Origin: Shimwellia pseudoproteus
Lineage (GTDB): Bacteria > Pseudomonadota > Gammaproteobacteria > Enterobacterales > Enterobacteriaceae
Assembly (NCBI RefSeq): GCF_016415625.1
Contig: NZ_WBXP01000002.1
Span: 148,350-212,349, forward strand
Reading direction: 5' to 3'
DNA: 64,000 nt
Shown one piece after another: positions 30,981 through 41,104 of this stretch; within the stretch, counting starts at the first letter, position 1, and every line of letters begins with the position of its first letter. A program made the translations under genes and the position numbers. Below the pieces are notes generated by a model. The model was given only the letters and a program-made list of their open reading frames with translations. It was not told the DNA's origin and ran no database searches.

Positions 30981-31574
30981 ATGGCGGGTCTTACAGTAGC
31001 AGTAGTGAAATCCCGTTTTTTGCTGGCCGCGCTGGTGAGCATAGTGCTCAGCGGGTGCGTAACAGTGCCGGATGCCATCAAAGGTACCAGTCCGACCCCT
31101 CAGGACGATCTGGTTCGGGTGATGAACGCGCCGCAGCTGTATGTCGGGCAGGAAGCGCGCTTTGGCGGCAAAGTGGTTGATATTCGCCCTGAACAGGGCA
31201 AAACCCGGCTGGAAATTGCCACGGTACCGCTGGACGACGGCGCGCGGCCGATTCTCGGGGCATCGTCCCGGGGCCGTATTTATGCGGATATCAATGGGTT
31301 CCTTGATCCGGTAGATTTTCGGGGCCAACTGGTGACAGTCGTAGGGCCGATAACCGGCGTAGAGGATGGGAAAGTGGGCTCGGCCACCTATAAGTATATG
31401 GTGATGCAGGCCACCGGCTATAAACGCTGGCGTGTCGTACAGCAGGTGGTGATGCCGCCGCAGCCGGACCCCTGGATGTGGGGCCCACGCCCCTGGGGCT
31501 ATCGCTATGGCCCTGGTCCCTGGGGATGGTACTCACCGGGCCCCGCCCAGGTTCAATCAGTCGTAACCGAATAA
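30981..31574 (+). CDS. yeaY: Slp-family outer-membrane lipoprotein YeaY
   Basis: 197 residues. A signal peptide (about 1-25) ends in the lipobox LSGC with lipidated Cys26; the Val at +2 favours outer-membrane sorting. The rest matches the Slp/YeaY family. The tail (about 155-190) is rich in Pro, Gly, Trp and Tyr. YeaY is a sigma-E-regulated lipoprotein in E. coli, function unclear. AAGGAG precedes the ATG. Confidence 0.93.
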   Translation: MAGLTVAVVKSRFLLAALVSIVLSGCVTVPDAIKGTSPTPQDDLVRVMNAPQLYVGQEARFGGKVVDIRPEQGKTRLEIATVPLDDGARPILGASSRGRIYADINGFLDPVDFRGQLVTVVGPITGVEDGKVGSATYKYMVMQATGYKRWRVVQQVVMPPQPDPWMWGPRPWGYRYGPGPWGWYSPGPAQVQSVVTE

Positions 31575-31597
31575 CGTATTGATTTAAAAATTATTAT

Positions 31598-31625
31598 AAA
31601 CAGCGGCCGGTCCGCTGTTTATTTA
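31598..31625 (+). terminator. terminator after yeaY
   Basis: AAACAGCGG / CCGCTGTTT stem with a five-base loop, then TATTTATTTT. Confidence 0.75.
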
Positions 31626-31690
31626 TTTTCAGGACCAAAGAAAAAATAATTAGTGATGCGCTTCTCAACCTTCAATCAGGCTAATTAATA

Positions 31691-31715
31691 AACTGGTACG
31701 CTGAGTTAATATAAT
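31691..31715 (+). promoter_or_regulatory. FadR-type operator overlapping the fadD -10 region
   Basis: AACTGGTACGCTGAGTT (31691-31707) resembles the FadR operator (AACTGGTCnGACCnGTT class). A perfect TATAAT follows at 31710-31715, so bound FadR would block the promoter, as for fadD in E. coli. AGTGATGCGCTTCTCA near 31652-31667 fits a CRP half-site plus a partial second half. Confidence 0.6.
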
Positions 31716-31780
31716 GTTAACAACATGTGTATTTGTTTGGGGTTGAGATGACGACGAATAATAAATACAGAGGTGAATCC

Positions 31781-33466
31781 TTGAAGAAGGTTTGGCTTAA
31801 TCGCTACCCGGCAGATGTTCCCAGTGATATTGACCCCGATCGTTACCCCTCGTTGATCGCCTTATTTGAACAGGCCGTTCAGCGCTATGCTGATCAGCCC
31901 GCCTTCATTAACATGGGCGAGGTAATGACATTCCGTAAGCTGGAGGAGCGCAGCCGCGCGTTTGCCGCCTGGCTGCAACAGGGCCTGGGCCTGCAAAAGG
32001 GCGATCGGGTGGCGTTAATGATGCCGAACCTGCTGCAATATCCGGTGGCGCTGTTTGGCATCCTGCGGGCCGGTATGATTGTGGTGAACGTTAATCCGCT
32101 CTACACCCCCCGGGAGCTGGAGCATCAGCTTAATGACAGCGGTGCCAGCGCCATTGTGATTGTCTCTAACTTTGCCCATACCCTGGAGAAAGTGGTCAGC
32201 AATACCACGGTTAAACACGTGATCCTGACCCGCATGGGGGACCAGCTCTCCACTGCCAGGGGGACGATGGTGAATTTCGTCGTCAAATACATTAAGCGCC
32301 TGGTTCCCAAATACCATTTACCGGATGCGATATCTTTCCGCGGTGCGCTTCAGCAGGGTTACCGGATGCAGTACATCAAACCGGAGCTGCTGGGGGATGA
32401 TGTGGCCTTCCTGCAATATACCGGGGGCACCACCGGGGTGGCGAAAGGGGCGATGCTCACCCACCGTAATATGCTGGCCAACCTTGAGCAGGTGAAAGCC
32501 ACCTACGGGCCGCTGTTGTTTTCCGGCACAGAGCACGTGGTTACGGCGCTGCCGCTGTACCATATTTTTGCCCTGACCATGAACTGCCTGCTGTTTATTG
32601 AGCTGGGCGGCCAGAACTTGCTGATCACCAACCCCCGGGATATCCCAGGCCTGGTGAAGGAACTGGCCAAATATCCATTTACCGCCATGACCGGGGTGAA
32701 CACCTTATTTAATGCCCTGCTGAATAACAGCGAATTTCGCAAACTGGACTTCTCAAAACTGCATCTGGCGGCCGGGGGCGGTATGCCGGTACAGCAGGTG
32801 GTGGCCGAGCGCTGGGAGAAGCTCACCGGGCAGTTTTTACTGGAAGGTTATGGGCTCACCGAGTGCTCACCGCTGGTGAGCGTCAACCCCCACGATATTA
32901 CCTACCACAGCGGTAGCATTGGTTTGCCGGTGCCCTCCACCGAGGTCAAACTGGTGGACGACGACGATAACGAAGTCGCGCCTGGGGAGCCTGGGGAGTT
33001 GTGTGCCCGCGGCCCGCAGGTGATGCTGGGGTACTGGCAGCGCCCGGACGCCACTGACGAGATAATTAAAGACGGCTGGCTGCACACCGGGGATATTGCC
33101 ACGGTAGATGGCGAAGGGTTCTTGCGGATTGTTGATCGCAAAAAAGACATGATTCTGGTGTCGGGGTTTAATGTCTACCCCAATGAAATCGAAGACGTGG
33201 TAATGCAGCATGACGGTGTGGCCGAGGTTGCCGCCGTGGGGGTACCCAGCGGGGCCAGTGGCGAAAGTGTCAAAATTTTTGTGGTGCGTAAAGACCCCTC
33301 CCTGTCTGAGGAGGCGCTGACGGCGTTCTGCCGCCGCCATCTGACCGGCTACAAAGTGCCAAAATTGATTGAATTTCGTACGGAATTGCCCAAATCGAAC
33401 GTCGGTAAGATTTTACGACGAGAACTGCGTGACGAAGCGCACAAGACAGGCAACAATAAGGGCTGA
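31781..33466 (+). CDS. fadD: long-chain acyl-CoA synthetase FadD
   Basis: 561 residues with a TTG start, exactly as in E. coli. FadD activates long-chain fatty acids to acyl-CoA at the inner membrane, driving their uptake with FadL and feeding beta-oxidation. The ATP/AMP signature [14 protein letters not shown] lies at about 213-226, with YGLTECSPL (about 358) and the fatty-acyl signature NGWLHTGD-like [18 protein letters not shown] (about 430). GAGGTG lies five bases before the TTG; an upstream in-frame ATG/TTG extension is not supported. Confidence 0.96.
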   Translation: MKKVWLNRYPADVPSDIDPDRYPSLIALFEQAVQRYADQPAFINMGEVMTFRKLEERSRAFAAWLQQGLGLQKGDRVALMMPNLLQYPVALFGILRAGMIVVNVNPLYTPRELEHQLNDSGASAIVIVSNFAHTLEKVVSNTTVKHVILTRMGDQLSTARGTMVNFVVKYIKRLVPKYHLPDAISFRGALQQGYRMQYIKPELLGDDVAFLQYTGGTTGVAKGAMLTHRNMLANLEQVKATYGPLLFSGTEHVVTALPLYHIFALTMNCLLFIELGGQNLLITNPRDIPGLVKELAKYPFTAMTGVNTLFNALLNNSEFRKLDFSKLHLAAGGGMPVQQVVAERWEKLTGQFLLEGYGLTECSPLVSVNPHDITYHSGSIGLPVPSTEVKLVDDDDNEVAPGEPGELCARGPQVMLGYWQRPDATDEIIKDGWLHTGDIATVDGEGFLRIVDRKKDMILVSGFNVYPNEIEDVVMQHDGVAEVAAVGVPSGASGESVKIFVVRKDPSLSEEALTAFCRRHLTGYKVPKLIEFRTELPKSNVGKILRRELRDEAHKTGNNKG

Positions 33467-33484
33467 GCAGTAGCACAGCCCCTA

Positions 33485-33512
33485 AGCGCTGGCCAGCCCG
33501 GCGCTTTTTTTT
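33485..33512 (+). promoter_or_regulatory. hairpin plus U8 tract in the rnd leader
   Basis: AGCGCTGG / CCCGGCGCT hairpin followed by eight T, lying only 22 bases before rnd. It would end the fadD transcript, yet in E. coli a similar U-rich stretch upstream of rnd has been reported to be needed for rnd translation, so it may have both roles. Confidence 0.6.
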
Positions 33513-33534
33513 GGGCGCAAACTGAAGAGAGTAT

Positions 33535-34659
33535 ATGTTGAATTACCAGATGATCACCACGAATGAGGCGCTGGCGGCGGTATGCCAGGCGGCGCGTCAA
33601 TTTCCGGTACTGACCCTGGACACTGAGTTTGTCCGCACCCGCACTTACTACCCGCAACTGGGGCTGATCCAGCTGTATGACAGCGAGCAGATCTCGCTTA
33701 TCGATCCGCTGACCATCACTGACTGGTCGCCGTTTCAGGCCCTGCTGGCGGATACCCGGGTAACGAAAATCCTGCATGCCGGCAGTGAAGATCTGGAAGT
33801 GTTCGCCAACAGCTTTGGCATGATGCCGGATCCGATGATCGACACCCAGGTGCTGGCGGCATTCTGTGGCCGTCCGCTGTCCTGTGGCTTTGCTACCCTG
33901 GTGGAGGCTTACTGTGGGGTAGTGCTGGATAAAAGCGAATCCCGCACTGACTGGCTGGCCCGCCCGCTGACCGAGCGCCAGTGCGAATATGCTGCCGGGG
34001 ACGTGTACTGGCTGTTACCCATTGCCCGCAAATTGATTGATGAAACCCAAACCGGGGGCTGGATGGCAGCCGCTGAAGACGAGTGCCGCCTGATGATGGC
34101 CCGCCGCAGTGACATCCTCGATCCGCAAGACGCCTGGCGTGAGATAGGCAATGCCTGGCAATTGCGTACCCGGCAGCTTGGCTGCCTGAAGCTGCTGGCC
34201 TCCTGGCGGCTGCGTAAAGCCCGGGAGCGCGATATGGCGGTGAACTTTATTGTCCGCGAAGAGCATCTGTGGCAGGTGGCCCGCTATATGCCGGGTTCTC
34301 TGGGGGAACTGAGCAGCCTCGGGCTGGCCGGTAATGAGATTCGCTTCCACGGTAAAACGCTGCTGGCGCTGGTGGCACAGGCCAACGAGCTACCGGAAGA
34401 CGCGCTGCCGGAACCGCTGGCCAACCTGGTAGACATGCCCGGTTACCGTAAGGCATTTAAGGCGATTAAAGCCCTGGTAGTGCAGGTATCAGAGCAGAAA
34501 GGCGTCAGTGCCGAACTGCTGGCGTCACGCCGCCAGATCAATCAGCTGCTGAACTGGCACTGGAAGCTCAAACCCCAGTCGATGATGCCGGAGCTAATTA
34601 GCGGCTGGCGTAATAACCTGCTGGGTGAGCAATTAATTACCCTGTTGCAGGAATACTAA
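33535..34659 (+). CDS. rnd: ribonuclease D
   Basis: 374 residues (E. coli 375). RNase D is a 3'-5' exonuclease that trims tRNA and other stable RNA 3' ends. The DEDD exonuclease motifs are LDTEFVRT (about 24-31), HAGSEDLEVF (about 80-89) and the third motif around CEYAAGDVYWLLP (about 150), followed by HRDC domains (about 205-285 and beyond). Here ATG is directly followed by TTG; E. coli starts at the TTG. The ATG at 33535 is taken as start, but either works. Confidence 0.95.
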   Translation: MLNYQMITTNEALAAVCQAARQFPVLTLDTEFVRTRTYYPQLGLIQLYDSEQISLIDPLTITDWSPFQALLADTRVTKILHAGSEDLEVFANSFGMMPDPMIDTQVLAAFCGRPLSCGFATLVEAYCGVVLDKSESRTDWLARPLTERQCEYAAGDVYWLLPIARKLIDETQTGGWMAAAEDECRLMMARRSDILDPQDAWREIGNAWQLRTRQLGCLKLLASWRLRKARERDMAVNFIVREEHLWQVARYMPGSLGELSSLGLAGNEIRFHGKTLLALVAQANELPEDALPEPLANLVDMPGYRKAFKAIKALVVQVSEQKGVSAELLASRRQINQLLNWHWKLKPQSMMPELISGWRNNLLGEQLITLLQEY

Positions 34660-34752
34660 TTGGTAATTTTCCGATTACTATAGGGTATTATTCCCTGAAG
34701 TGTATTAATTAACGATATACAATAAGACAATTCCATAATTAAACTTATTGTA

Positions 34753-34786
34753 AAAAAAAAGCCCCCGAATAATCGGGGGCTTTTTT
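34753..34786. terminator. bidirectional terminator between rnd and minE
   Basis: GCCCCCGA / TCGGGGGC stem (34761-34768 with 34773-34780), flanked by A9 on the left and T6 on the right. Confidence 0.9.
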
Positions 34787-34794
34787 AATGGCGC

Positions 34795-35061
34795 TTATTT
34801 TGATTCTTCGGCTTCTGGTAATGTGACGTTCAATTCCAGTATCGAGATATCGTCGCCTTTTTGATCCAACTGTACTGTCACCATCTCAGGATCGATCTGT
34901 ACATATTTACAGATCACTTCCAGAATGTCGCGCTTCAGCTGAGGCAGATAGTGGGGTTCTGCATCGCTGCGGCGACGTTCAGCAACAATAATTTGTAATC
35001 TCTCTTTTGCGATATTCGCAGTGCTCTTTTTTCGTGACAGAAAAAAGTCAAGTAATGCCAT
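34795..35061 (-). CDS. minE: cell-division topological specificity factor MinE
   Basis: 88 residues. MinE stimulates MinD ATPase and releases MinCD from the membrane, producing the pole-to-pole oscillation that keeps the division site at midcell. The N-terminal membrane-binding and anti-MinCD segment ([28 protein letters not shown], about 3-30) and the dimerisation/topology domain (about 32-88) are intact. It is last in minC-minD-minE, three bases after minD. Confidence 0.98.
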   Translation of the reverse strand: MALLDFFLSRKKSTANIAKERLQIIVAERRRSDAEPHYLPQLKRDILEVICKYVQIDPEMVTVQLDQKGDDISILELNVTLPEAEESK

Positions 35062-35064
35062 AAC

Positions 35065-35877
35065 TTATCCTCCGAACAGGCGTTTGAGGAAACTTTTCTT
35101 CTCTTCTTCGATAAAGCGGAAGGGACGTTCTTCTCCCAGCAGACGCTCGACGGTGTCGGAGTACGCCTTACCTGCATCTGATTCATGATCAAGAATAACC
35201 GGTTCACCCTGGTTCGATGCCCGCAGCACGGACTGATCTTCCGGGATCACGCCAACCAGCGGGATACGCAGAATTTCCAGCACATCTTCCATGCTCAGCA
35301 TATCCCCTTTGCTGACGCGGCCGGGGTTATAACGGGTTAACAGCAGGTGTTCTTTAATCGCGTCCTGGCCGTTCTCGGCGCGGCGAGACTTCGAGGATAA
35401 GATCCCCAAAATACGGTCAGAGTCACGAACAGAAGAGACTTCCGGGTTGGTGGTAATCACCGCTTCGTCGGCAAAGTAGAGCGCCATCAGCGCACCGGTT
35501 TCGATACCGGCCGGGGAGTCACAGATAATGAAGTCGAACTTCATCTCTGCCAGCTCATCGAGCACTTTTTCAACCCCTTCACGGGTCAGCGCGTCTTTGT
35601 CACGGGTCTGAGACGCTGGCAGAATGTACAGATTTTCCGTACGTTTATCTTTAATCAGTGCCTGATTCAGTGTGGCATCGCCCTGAATGACGTTAACGAA
35701 GTCATAAACGACGCGGCGTTCGCAACCCATTATCAAATCCAGGTTACGCAAGCCGATATCGAAATCGATAACGACGGTTTTTTTCCCCTTCTGGGCCAAA
35801 CCCGTAGCGATGGCCGCGCTGGACGTCGTCTTGCCCACGCCCCCTTTACCAGATGTAACAACAATAATGCGTGCCAT
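35065..35877 (-). CDS. minD: septum-site-determining ATPase MinD
   Basis: 270 residues, equal to E. coli MinD. This ParA/MRP-type ATPase binds the membrane when ATP-bound and recruits MinC. A deviant Walker A motif lies in SGKGGVGKTTSS (about 9-18), Walker B in FIICDSPAG (about 117-122), and the C-terminal amphipathic membrane-targeting helix in EEKKSFLKRLFGG. The start MARIIVVTSG at 35877 follows the family; the open frame upstream overlaps minC and is not used. Confidence 0.98.
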   Translation of the reverse strand: MARIIVVTSGKGGVGKTTSSAAIATGLAQKGKKTVVIDFDIGLRNLDLIMGCERRVVYDFVNVIQGDATLNQALIKDKRTENLYILPASQTRDKDALTREGVEKVLDELAEMKFDFIICDSPAGIETGALMALYFADEAVITTNPEVSSVRDSDRILGILSSKSRRAENGQDAIKEHLLLTRYNPGRVSKGDMLSMEDVLEILRIPLVGVIPEDQSVLRASNQGEPVILDHESDAGKAYSDTVERLLGEERPFRFIEEEKKSFLKRLFGG

Positions 35878-35903
35878 AAGGAATTCCTTGTTAAAAGGGC
35901 TTA

Positions 35904-36623
35904 TTAATCTAATGGTTGTACTGACAAGACACCGTCGGTGAGACACAACCGCGTCGCCTTGCCAGAAAAATCGGCCGGGATTTGTTCACTCAGCCAGTAA
36001 ACCCCGGCGATGGAAACCAGTTCCGCCCCCAGGTGGGTACAAAATATTTGTGCGTCCCGGTTACCGGCGGCACCCGCGAGGGCACGCCCACGCATCATGC
36101 CGTAGATATGGATATTGCCATCAGCAATAAGTTCGGCACCTGCGCTAACATGGCTGGTGACGATTAAATCACTGCCAGGGGCGTAGATACGCTGCCCGGA
36201 ACGCACCGGAGTATTAATTATACGGGTCTGCGCAGCGGCCACAGGAACTGGCTCTGGCGGAATGACCTTTTGTTCTACCGGCTCAGGCCGCTCAGGCTCT
36301 GCCCGGATGGCTTTTTCTTTACCTTCGGTAAGTAGCGGAATACCACTGCGCCCGATTTGTGTTTTAAGCGTAGCGTCTTTACAGCCACTGACACCCATAA
36401 TACGTAAACCGGTTGCCTGCATGGCGCTCAGTATTTCTGGCCAGTTAAACGGCCCTTCCAGTGCTGAAATATTCACCACCACAGGGGCATTTTTCAAAAA
36501 TGCCGGGGCCTGAGCTATTTTGTCTTCCAGCGCCTGCCGAATAACCTCTGGTTGTGCATTATGTAAATGAACCACTGATAAGGTGAAGCTACTGCCTTTT
36601 AGCTCGATTGGCGTGTTTGACAT
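35904..36623 (-). CDS. minC: septum-site-determining protein MinC
   Basis: 239 residues (E. coli 231). MinC blocks FtsZ assembly away from midcell. The N-terminal FtsZ-interacting domain (1-about 105) and the C-terminal beta-helix domain that binds MinD (about 130-235; [35 protein letters not shown]) flank a Pro/Glu/Ala linker a few residues longer than E. coli's. The ATG at 36623 gives [10 protein letters not shown]; ycgL is divergent. Confidence 0.97.
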   Translation of the reverse strand: MSNTPIELKGSSFTLSVVHLHNAQPEVIRQALEDKIAQAPAFLKNAPVVVNISALEGPFNWPEILSAMQATGLRIMGVSGCKDATLKTQIGRSGIPLLTEGKEKAIRAEPERPEPVEQKVIPPEPVPVAAAQTRIINTPVRSGQRIYAPGSDLIVTSHVSAGAELIADGNIHIYGMMRGRALAGAAGNRDAQIFCTHLGAELVSIAGVYWLSEQIPADFSGKATRLCLTDGVLSVQPLD

Positions 36624-36745
36624 CCTGGCCTTACTCAATACAGTTTAATCCCGATATTCCGGGAACATATTCCGAAGTATAGAAGGCATGTTATAGTCAC
36701 AGTTATATTCAGGCAATAACCATCCCGCGAAATCAGAGTAAAAAC

Positions 36746-37021
36746 ATGTTTTGTGTGATCTACAGAAGCAGTAAACGTGACCAAACTTATCTCTACGTCG
36801 AAAAAAAAGACGATTTTTCCCGTGTCCCTGAGGAACTGCTCAATAGTTTCGGCCGGCCGGTGCTGGCGATGATATTCCCCCTCGATGGCAGTAAGCGTCT
36901 GGCCAATGCCGATATCAGCGTAGTGAAAAAAGCGCTGGAGGAGCAAGGATATTATCTGCAGTTGCCGCCACCGCCAGAAAGTTTGTTAAAAATGCACATC
37001 GAACAACACAAACAGAAATAA
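36746..37021 (+). CDS. ycgL: YcgL domain protein
   Basis: 91 residues of the UPF0745/YcgL family, matching E. coli from [31 protein letters not shown] to the [12 protein letters not shown] motif. The small alpha/beta fold is known structurally but not its function; its position next to minCDE is conserved. Confidence 0.93.
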   Translation: MFCVIYRSSKRDQTYLYVEKKDDFSRVPEELLNSFGRPVLAMIFPLDGSKRLANADISVVKKALEEQGYYLQLPPPPESLLKMHIEQHKQK

Positions 37022-37166
37022 TTTACCCCGGCGGCCGTCAGGTCGCCGGGTTTCATCCCTGCCTATTGCGGGCTATCTTTTGCCCCGGGTCGATTGACTT
37101 TCCCGCCATACCTTGCAAATAGTAACAACCAGATTACATCCATCTATCAACCGCAAGGGGTCGTCT

Positions 37167-37826
37167 ATGTACCAACATCGTCACTGGCAGGGGGCATTAC
37201 TGGATTGCCAGACCGGGAAAGTGGTCTGTGTGGGCAGCAACTACGCACAACACATTAAAGAGATGGGCAGTGCCACCCCGCAGGAGCCGGTACTGTTCAT
37301 TAAGCCGGAAACCGCGCTCTGCGATCTGCGCCAGCCGCTGGTACTGCCGGAAGGGCTGGGGGCGGTACACCATGAAGTGGAACTGGCTATTCTGATTGGC
37401 AATACCCTGAAACAGGCCAGTGAGGCCCATGTTGCCAGCGCCATTGCCGGTTACGGGGTGGCGATTGATTTAACCCTGCGTGAGCTACAGGGCACCCTGA
37501 AAAAGGCCGGCGCCCCCTGGGAAAAGGCCAAAGGCTTTGATAACGCCTGCCCGATATCCGGGTTTATTCCGGTAAAAGAATACACGGCGGACCCGCAAGA
37601 CTCGCGGCTAACATTAACCGTCAATGGTGAGATCCGCCAGGATGGCACCACCGCAGATATGATCCATAAGATCCTGCCGTTGATCAGCTATATGAGCCGC
37701 TTTTTCACACTGCGCGCCGGTGACGTGATCCTCACCGGCACCCCGGAAGGGGTCGGGCCCCTGGTCAGTGGCGATGATGTTGCGGTTTCCCTGAACGGGC
37801 AGAGCATCACCACCCGGGTATTGTGA
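37167..37826 (+). CDS. ycgM: fumarylacetoacetate hydrolase-family protein YcgM
   Basis: 219 residues, equal to E. coli YcgM. FAH-fold enzymes cleave or decarboxylate 2-oxo acids with a bound divalent metal; YcgM relatives include acylpyruvase and oxaloacetate decarboxylase or tautomerase activities, and the in vivo substrate here is open. Metal-ligand glutamates are in HHEVELAIL (about 70-72) and the family signature GDVILTGTPEGVGP is near 190. The ATG at 37167 matches E. coli. Confidence 0.93.
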   Translation: MYQHRHWQGALLDCQTGKVVCVGSNYAQHIKEMGSATPQEPVLFIKPETALCDLRQPLVLPEGLGAVHHEVELAILIGNTLKQASEAHVASAIAGYGVAIDLTLRELQGTLKKAGAPWEKAKGFDNACPISGFIPVKEYTADPQDSRLTLTVNGEIRQDGTTADMIHKILPLISYMSRFFTLRAGDVILTGTPEGVGPLVSGDDVAVSLNGQSITTRVL

Positions 37827-37916
37827 GCGAATGCCGCCAGAGAATGGCGGCAATGTTTGCATCCAGGGGGGACAAGTTTATAGAATAGCCGCTGACTTCT
37901 CAGACCTGATGAATAC

Positions 37917-38369
37917 ATGACCGAACAACCATTCTGGCAGACCCTCACCCTGGAACAAATGAGTGATGAACAGTGGGAATCACTTTGCGACGGGTGCGGG
38001 CAGTGCTGCCTGCATAAACTGATGGACGAAGACACGGATGAAATTTATTTCACCAACGTGGCCTGTCGCCAGTTAAACATTAAAACCTGCCAGTGCCGTA
38101 ATTATGCCCGGCGTTTTGACTATGAGCCGGACTGCATCAAACTGACGCGGGAAAATTTGCTGACGTTTGAATGGCTACCGTCCACTTGCGCCTACCGGTT
38201 ACTGGCTGACGGTGAAGATCTGCCGCGCTGGCACCCGCTGCGTACCGGATCTAAATCTGCCATGCACGCTGAGCGTATCTCGGTGCGTCATATCGCGGTG
38301 AGAGAATCTGAAGTGAATAACTGGCAGGATCATATCCTCAACCTGCCGGACGGCCACGAAATCTGCTAA
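37917..38369 (+). CDS. ycgN: cysteine-cluster protein YcgN (UPF0260)
   Basis: 150 residues matching E. coli YcgN. It carries the family's cysteine cluster: [11 protein letters not shown] (about 23-31), [16 protein letters not shown] (about 47-60), and later Cys in PDCIKLT and STCAYRL. This is the CxxCxxCC pattern of putative metal or Fe-S binding proteins (YkgJ-like). Function unknown. Confidence 0.92.
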   Translation: MTEQPFWQTLTLEQMSDEQWESLCDGCGQCCLHKLMDEDTDEIYFTNVACRQLNIKTCQCRNYARRFDYEPDCIKLTRENLLTFEWLPSTCAYRLLADGEDLPRWHPLRTGSKSAMHAERISVRHIAVRESEVNNWQDHILNLPDGHEIC

Positions 38370-38411
38370 TCCTTATCCCTCGTCAGCGGTTCGCTGCTGG
38401 CCCTGCCTGAC

Positions 38412-38450
38412 CGCCATAAAAAAATCCCCCTGCCGGAGAGTGCAGGGGGA
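38412..38450 (-). terminator. terminator on the minus strand between dsbB and ycgN
   Basis: TCCCCCTGC / GCAGGGGGA stem; on the minus strand it is followed by seven T. It lies about 180 bases beyond dsbB and would also stall plus-strand transcripts poorly. The rest of the 260-base ycgN-dsbB gap has a short direct repeat (GTTATTTATCAG twice, near 38480-38505) and no gene. Confidence 0.65.
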
Positions 38451-38629
38451 AATGGGATCAAACAGCACAATGATCGGGTGTTATTTATCAGGCGTTATTT
38501 ATCAGACCTAATAACAACACAGTTTTATTCATCATACAAATGAATTTACAGACCTGAATATACCCGTGCGGGCTGCGCGCTGTTTGTTGTTTCGTGGCAT
38601 CTCACCCGCCCGCAGGCGGGTGATCAGAA

Positions 38630-39160
38630 TTAACGGCCGAACAAGTCCCGGCGTTTCGGTTTGCAGAACTGGGCGATAATCACCACCAGCGCCACCACCA
38701 GATAAGCCGCGAAGATACCCACCAGCCACTGAGGCATTTCAAGGGTCAAAAATTCCCACTGGCGTACGGAGCAGTCACCGGTGGCGGCAAAAATTTGCGG
38801 GACCCAGCTATCAAGGGGCAGCCATGAGGGAAAGTCCGGCCGGAACGGGCAGACGTCAAACGGGGAGGGGTGGAGCTGCAACATAGTATGGTGCCAGGCA
38901 ATTTCCAGCCCGCGCCATGCGCTATAAATCCACAGCGCCAGGGCAGCAAAACGCAGTGGCGTCGCCGGCGCAATGGCGCCAAGAATACCGGCCCCCATGA
39001 TGCCGAACAGCGCGGCGCGTTCGTAAATACACAGAACACAAGGCTGTAGCAGCATGACATGCTGAAACCACAACGCAACCAGTTCCAGCGCAAAAGCGGT
39101 AAGTGCCAGCAGCAGCCAGGCGCCGCGGCGGCGTGAGCATTGATTCAGATATCGCAACAT
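38630..39160 (-). CDS. dsbB: disulfide bond formation protein DsbB
   Basis: 176 residues, equal to E. coli DsbB. This inner-membrane quinone reductase reoxidises DsbA. The four redox cysteines are in place: Cys41 and Cys44 (PCVLCIYER) and Cys104 and Cys130 ([14 protein letters not shown]). Four transmembrane helices are visible (about 14-30, 46-62, 70-88, 145-163). nhaB lies upstream on the same strand. Confidence 0.97.
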   Translation of the reverse strand: MLRYLNQCSRRRGAWLLLALTAFALELVALWFQHVMLLQPCVLCIYERAALFGIMGAGILGAIAPATPLRFAALALWIYSAWRGLEIAWHHTMLQLHPSPFDVCPFRPDFPSWLPLDSWVPQIFAATGDCSVRQWEFLTLEMPQWLVGIFAAYLVVALVVIIAQFCKPKRRDLFGR

Positions 39161-39309
39161 AGAAAGTGTCCCTGCAAAGATGCGCTAAGGCGGCAGTGTA
39201 AACCAAATGCGTTGCGCCGCCACCTGATTCGCGCAAAATTTTCGCTAATTGCCTGATTGTCATACGGGATCACGTACTTCATCCCGTATGACCGCTACCG
39301 GCCCTGGTA

Positions 39310-40881
39310 CTACTTAGTGATCCCGTCAATCGGATGATTGATCAGCCAGCCGAGCTTATCCATCCATTCGGTGGCGGGCATCAGCGTGACTTCTACACAG
39401 AACAGCCCCACCAGAGTCAGCACAATGGTATACGGCAGCGCCATCCACACCATGCGCCCATAGGACAGGCGAATCAACGGCGCCAGTGCTGAGGTGAGCA
39501 GGAACAGGAATGCCGCCTGACCATTAGGGGTGGCAACGGAAGGCAGGTTGGTCCCGGTATTGGTGGCCACTGCCAGCATTTCGTACTGCCCAAGGGTGAT
39601 GGTGCCTTGCTCCAGCGCGTGGCGCGCTTCGTTAATGTATATCGTACCGACAAACACATTATCTGAAATCGAGGACAGCAGCCCGTTGCACAGATAGAAC
39701 AACGACAGTTGCGCGTGTGGTGCGGCATTGAGCACAAAGTGGATCAGCGGAGAGAACAGCTGTTGATCGACAATCACCGCCACAATGGAAAAGAACACCG
39801 CCAGCAAGGCGGTAAAAGGCAGCGCTTCGGTGAAGGCTTTACCGATGGTGTGCTCGTCCGTCACCCCACACAGCGAGGTAGCAAAGATAATGATAGTCAG
39901 GCCAATCAGCCCAGCTTCCGCCAGGTGCATCGCCAGCGCGATAATCAGCCAGACCGCAATCACCCCCTGGACCGCCAGCTTGAGGTTATCCTGGCGGGTA
40001 CGCTTAGCGCTGCTGCGCTGATCATAACGCCGCAAAATCACCCGTACCCGGTTGGGCAGGGTTGCGCCGTAGCCAAATGCTTTGGTGCGCTCCAGCAACA
40101 CACAGGTGATAAGCCCGCAAATAAACACCGGCACGGTGACCGGCATCATACGCAGAAAAAACTCCCCGAAGTGCCAGCCGGATGCTTTGGCGATAATCAG
40201 GTTTTGCGGCTCTCCGACCATGGTCATCACACCACCCAGCGCGGTCCCGACACCGGCGTGCATCATCAGGCTGCGTAAAAAGGCCCGGAACTGTTCAAGG
40301 ATTTCTTTATTATTACGGCGAATATGGCTGTCATCGAGGATATCTTCGTCGGCGGGATCGTCCGGGTTCGATACCACCTTGTGATAAATCCCGTAAAAGC
40401 CCAGCGCTACACTGATAACCACCGCGACCACGGTCAGGGCATCAAGAAAGGCCGATAAAAACGCCGCCGCCAGGCAAAAAGAGAGCGACAGTAACGCTTT
40501 AGAGCGGATCCCCAGAAGCAATTTGGTGAAGATAAACAGCAGCAGCTGTTTCATAAAGAAGATACCGGCCACCATAAACATCAGTAGCAGCAGCACTTCA
40601 AGGTTGCTGGCGAGTTCTGCGCGGATATGCTCCGCCGAGGTCATGCCAATAAAGACCGCTTCAACGGCCAGCAGCCCGCCGGGGAGCAATGGGTAACAGG
40701 TTAACGCCATGGCGAGGGTAAAAATAAACTCCGCTACCAGTACCCAGCCCGCCAGGAAGGGGCTGACGAAATAAAAAATCAGCGGGTTTACTATCAGGAA
40801 AATAATCAGCGTCAGCTTATACCAGTCCGGCGACTGTCCGAGAAAGTTCCGGTACAGCGCGCGGCTTATTGAAATATCCAT
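39310..40881 (-). CDS. nhaB: Na+/H+ antiporter NhaB
   Basis: 523 residues (E. coli 513) with about 12 hydrophobic helices. NhaB exchanges Na+ or Li+ for H+ and complements NhaA in alkaline or saline conditions. Conserved segments include [48 protein letters not shown] and [43 protein letters not shown]. It is divergent from fadR. Confidence 0.96.
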   Translation of the reverse strand: MDISISRALYRNFLGQSPDWYKLTLIIFLIVNPLIFYFVSPFLAGWVLVAEFIFTLAMALTCYPLLPGGLLAVEAVFIGMTSAEHIRAELASNLEVLLLLMFMVAGIFFMKQLLLFIFTKLLLGIRSKALLSLSFCLAAAFLSAFLDALTVVAVVISVALGFYGIYHKVVSNPDDPADEDILDDSHIRRNNKEILEQFRAFLRSLMMHAGVGTALGGVMTMVGEPQNLIIAKASGWHFGEFFLRMMPVTVPVFICGLITCVLLERTKAFGYGATLPNRVRVILRRYDQRSSAKRTRQDNLKLAVQGVIAVWLIIALAMHLAEAGLIGLTIIIFATSLCGVTDEHTIGKAFTEALPFTALLAVFFSIVAVIVDQQLFSPLIHFVLNAAPHAQLSLFYLCNGLLSSISDNVFVGTIYINEARHALEQGTITLGQYEMLAVATNTGTNLPSVATPNGQAAFLFLLTSALAPLIRLSYGRMVWMALPYTIVLTLVGLFCVEVTLMPATEWMDKLGWLINHPIDGITK

Positions 40882-41053
40882 GTATGTTTACTTCTTTCGT
40901 CACAAGTTGTTAATCCAGCCCGACATCGCAGGATACGGGAGCGGAAAGGGTTAGGCAAGTGGTGGAAAATCAACCGCTCGTGGTGCCAGGGTGGCGAAAA
41001 CCCAATGGCGATCTCGTTTTTGCCCGTGCTGATGCTATCTGCCTCTGAAGCAT

Positions 41054-41070
41054 ATCTGGTATGATGAGTG
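41054..41070 (+). promoter_or_regulatory. FadR-like operator overlapping a -10 before fadR
   Basis: ATCTGGTATGATGAGTG resembles FadR operators (xTCTGGTnnGAnnAGxT) and contains a TATGAT -10 at 41060-41065. It lies 35 bases before the fadR ATG, where FadR would limit its own synthesis. Confidence 0.4.
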
Positions 41071-41104
41071 AATTTTTCAAAACGTCAGTTTATGGAAGCA
41101 GTCT

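Noticed and set aside
38603..38622. CACCCGCC/GGCGGGTG hairpin as the dsbB terminator
   Set aside because: No T run follows on the minus strand; a proper terminator lies further on at about 38412-38450.
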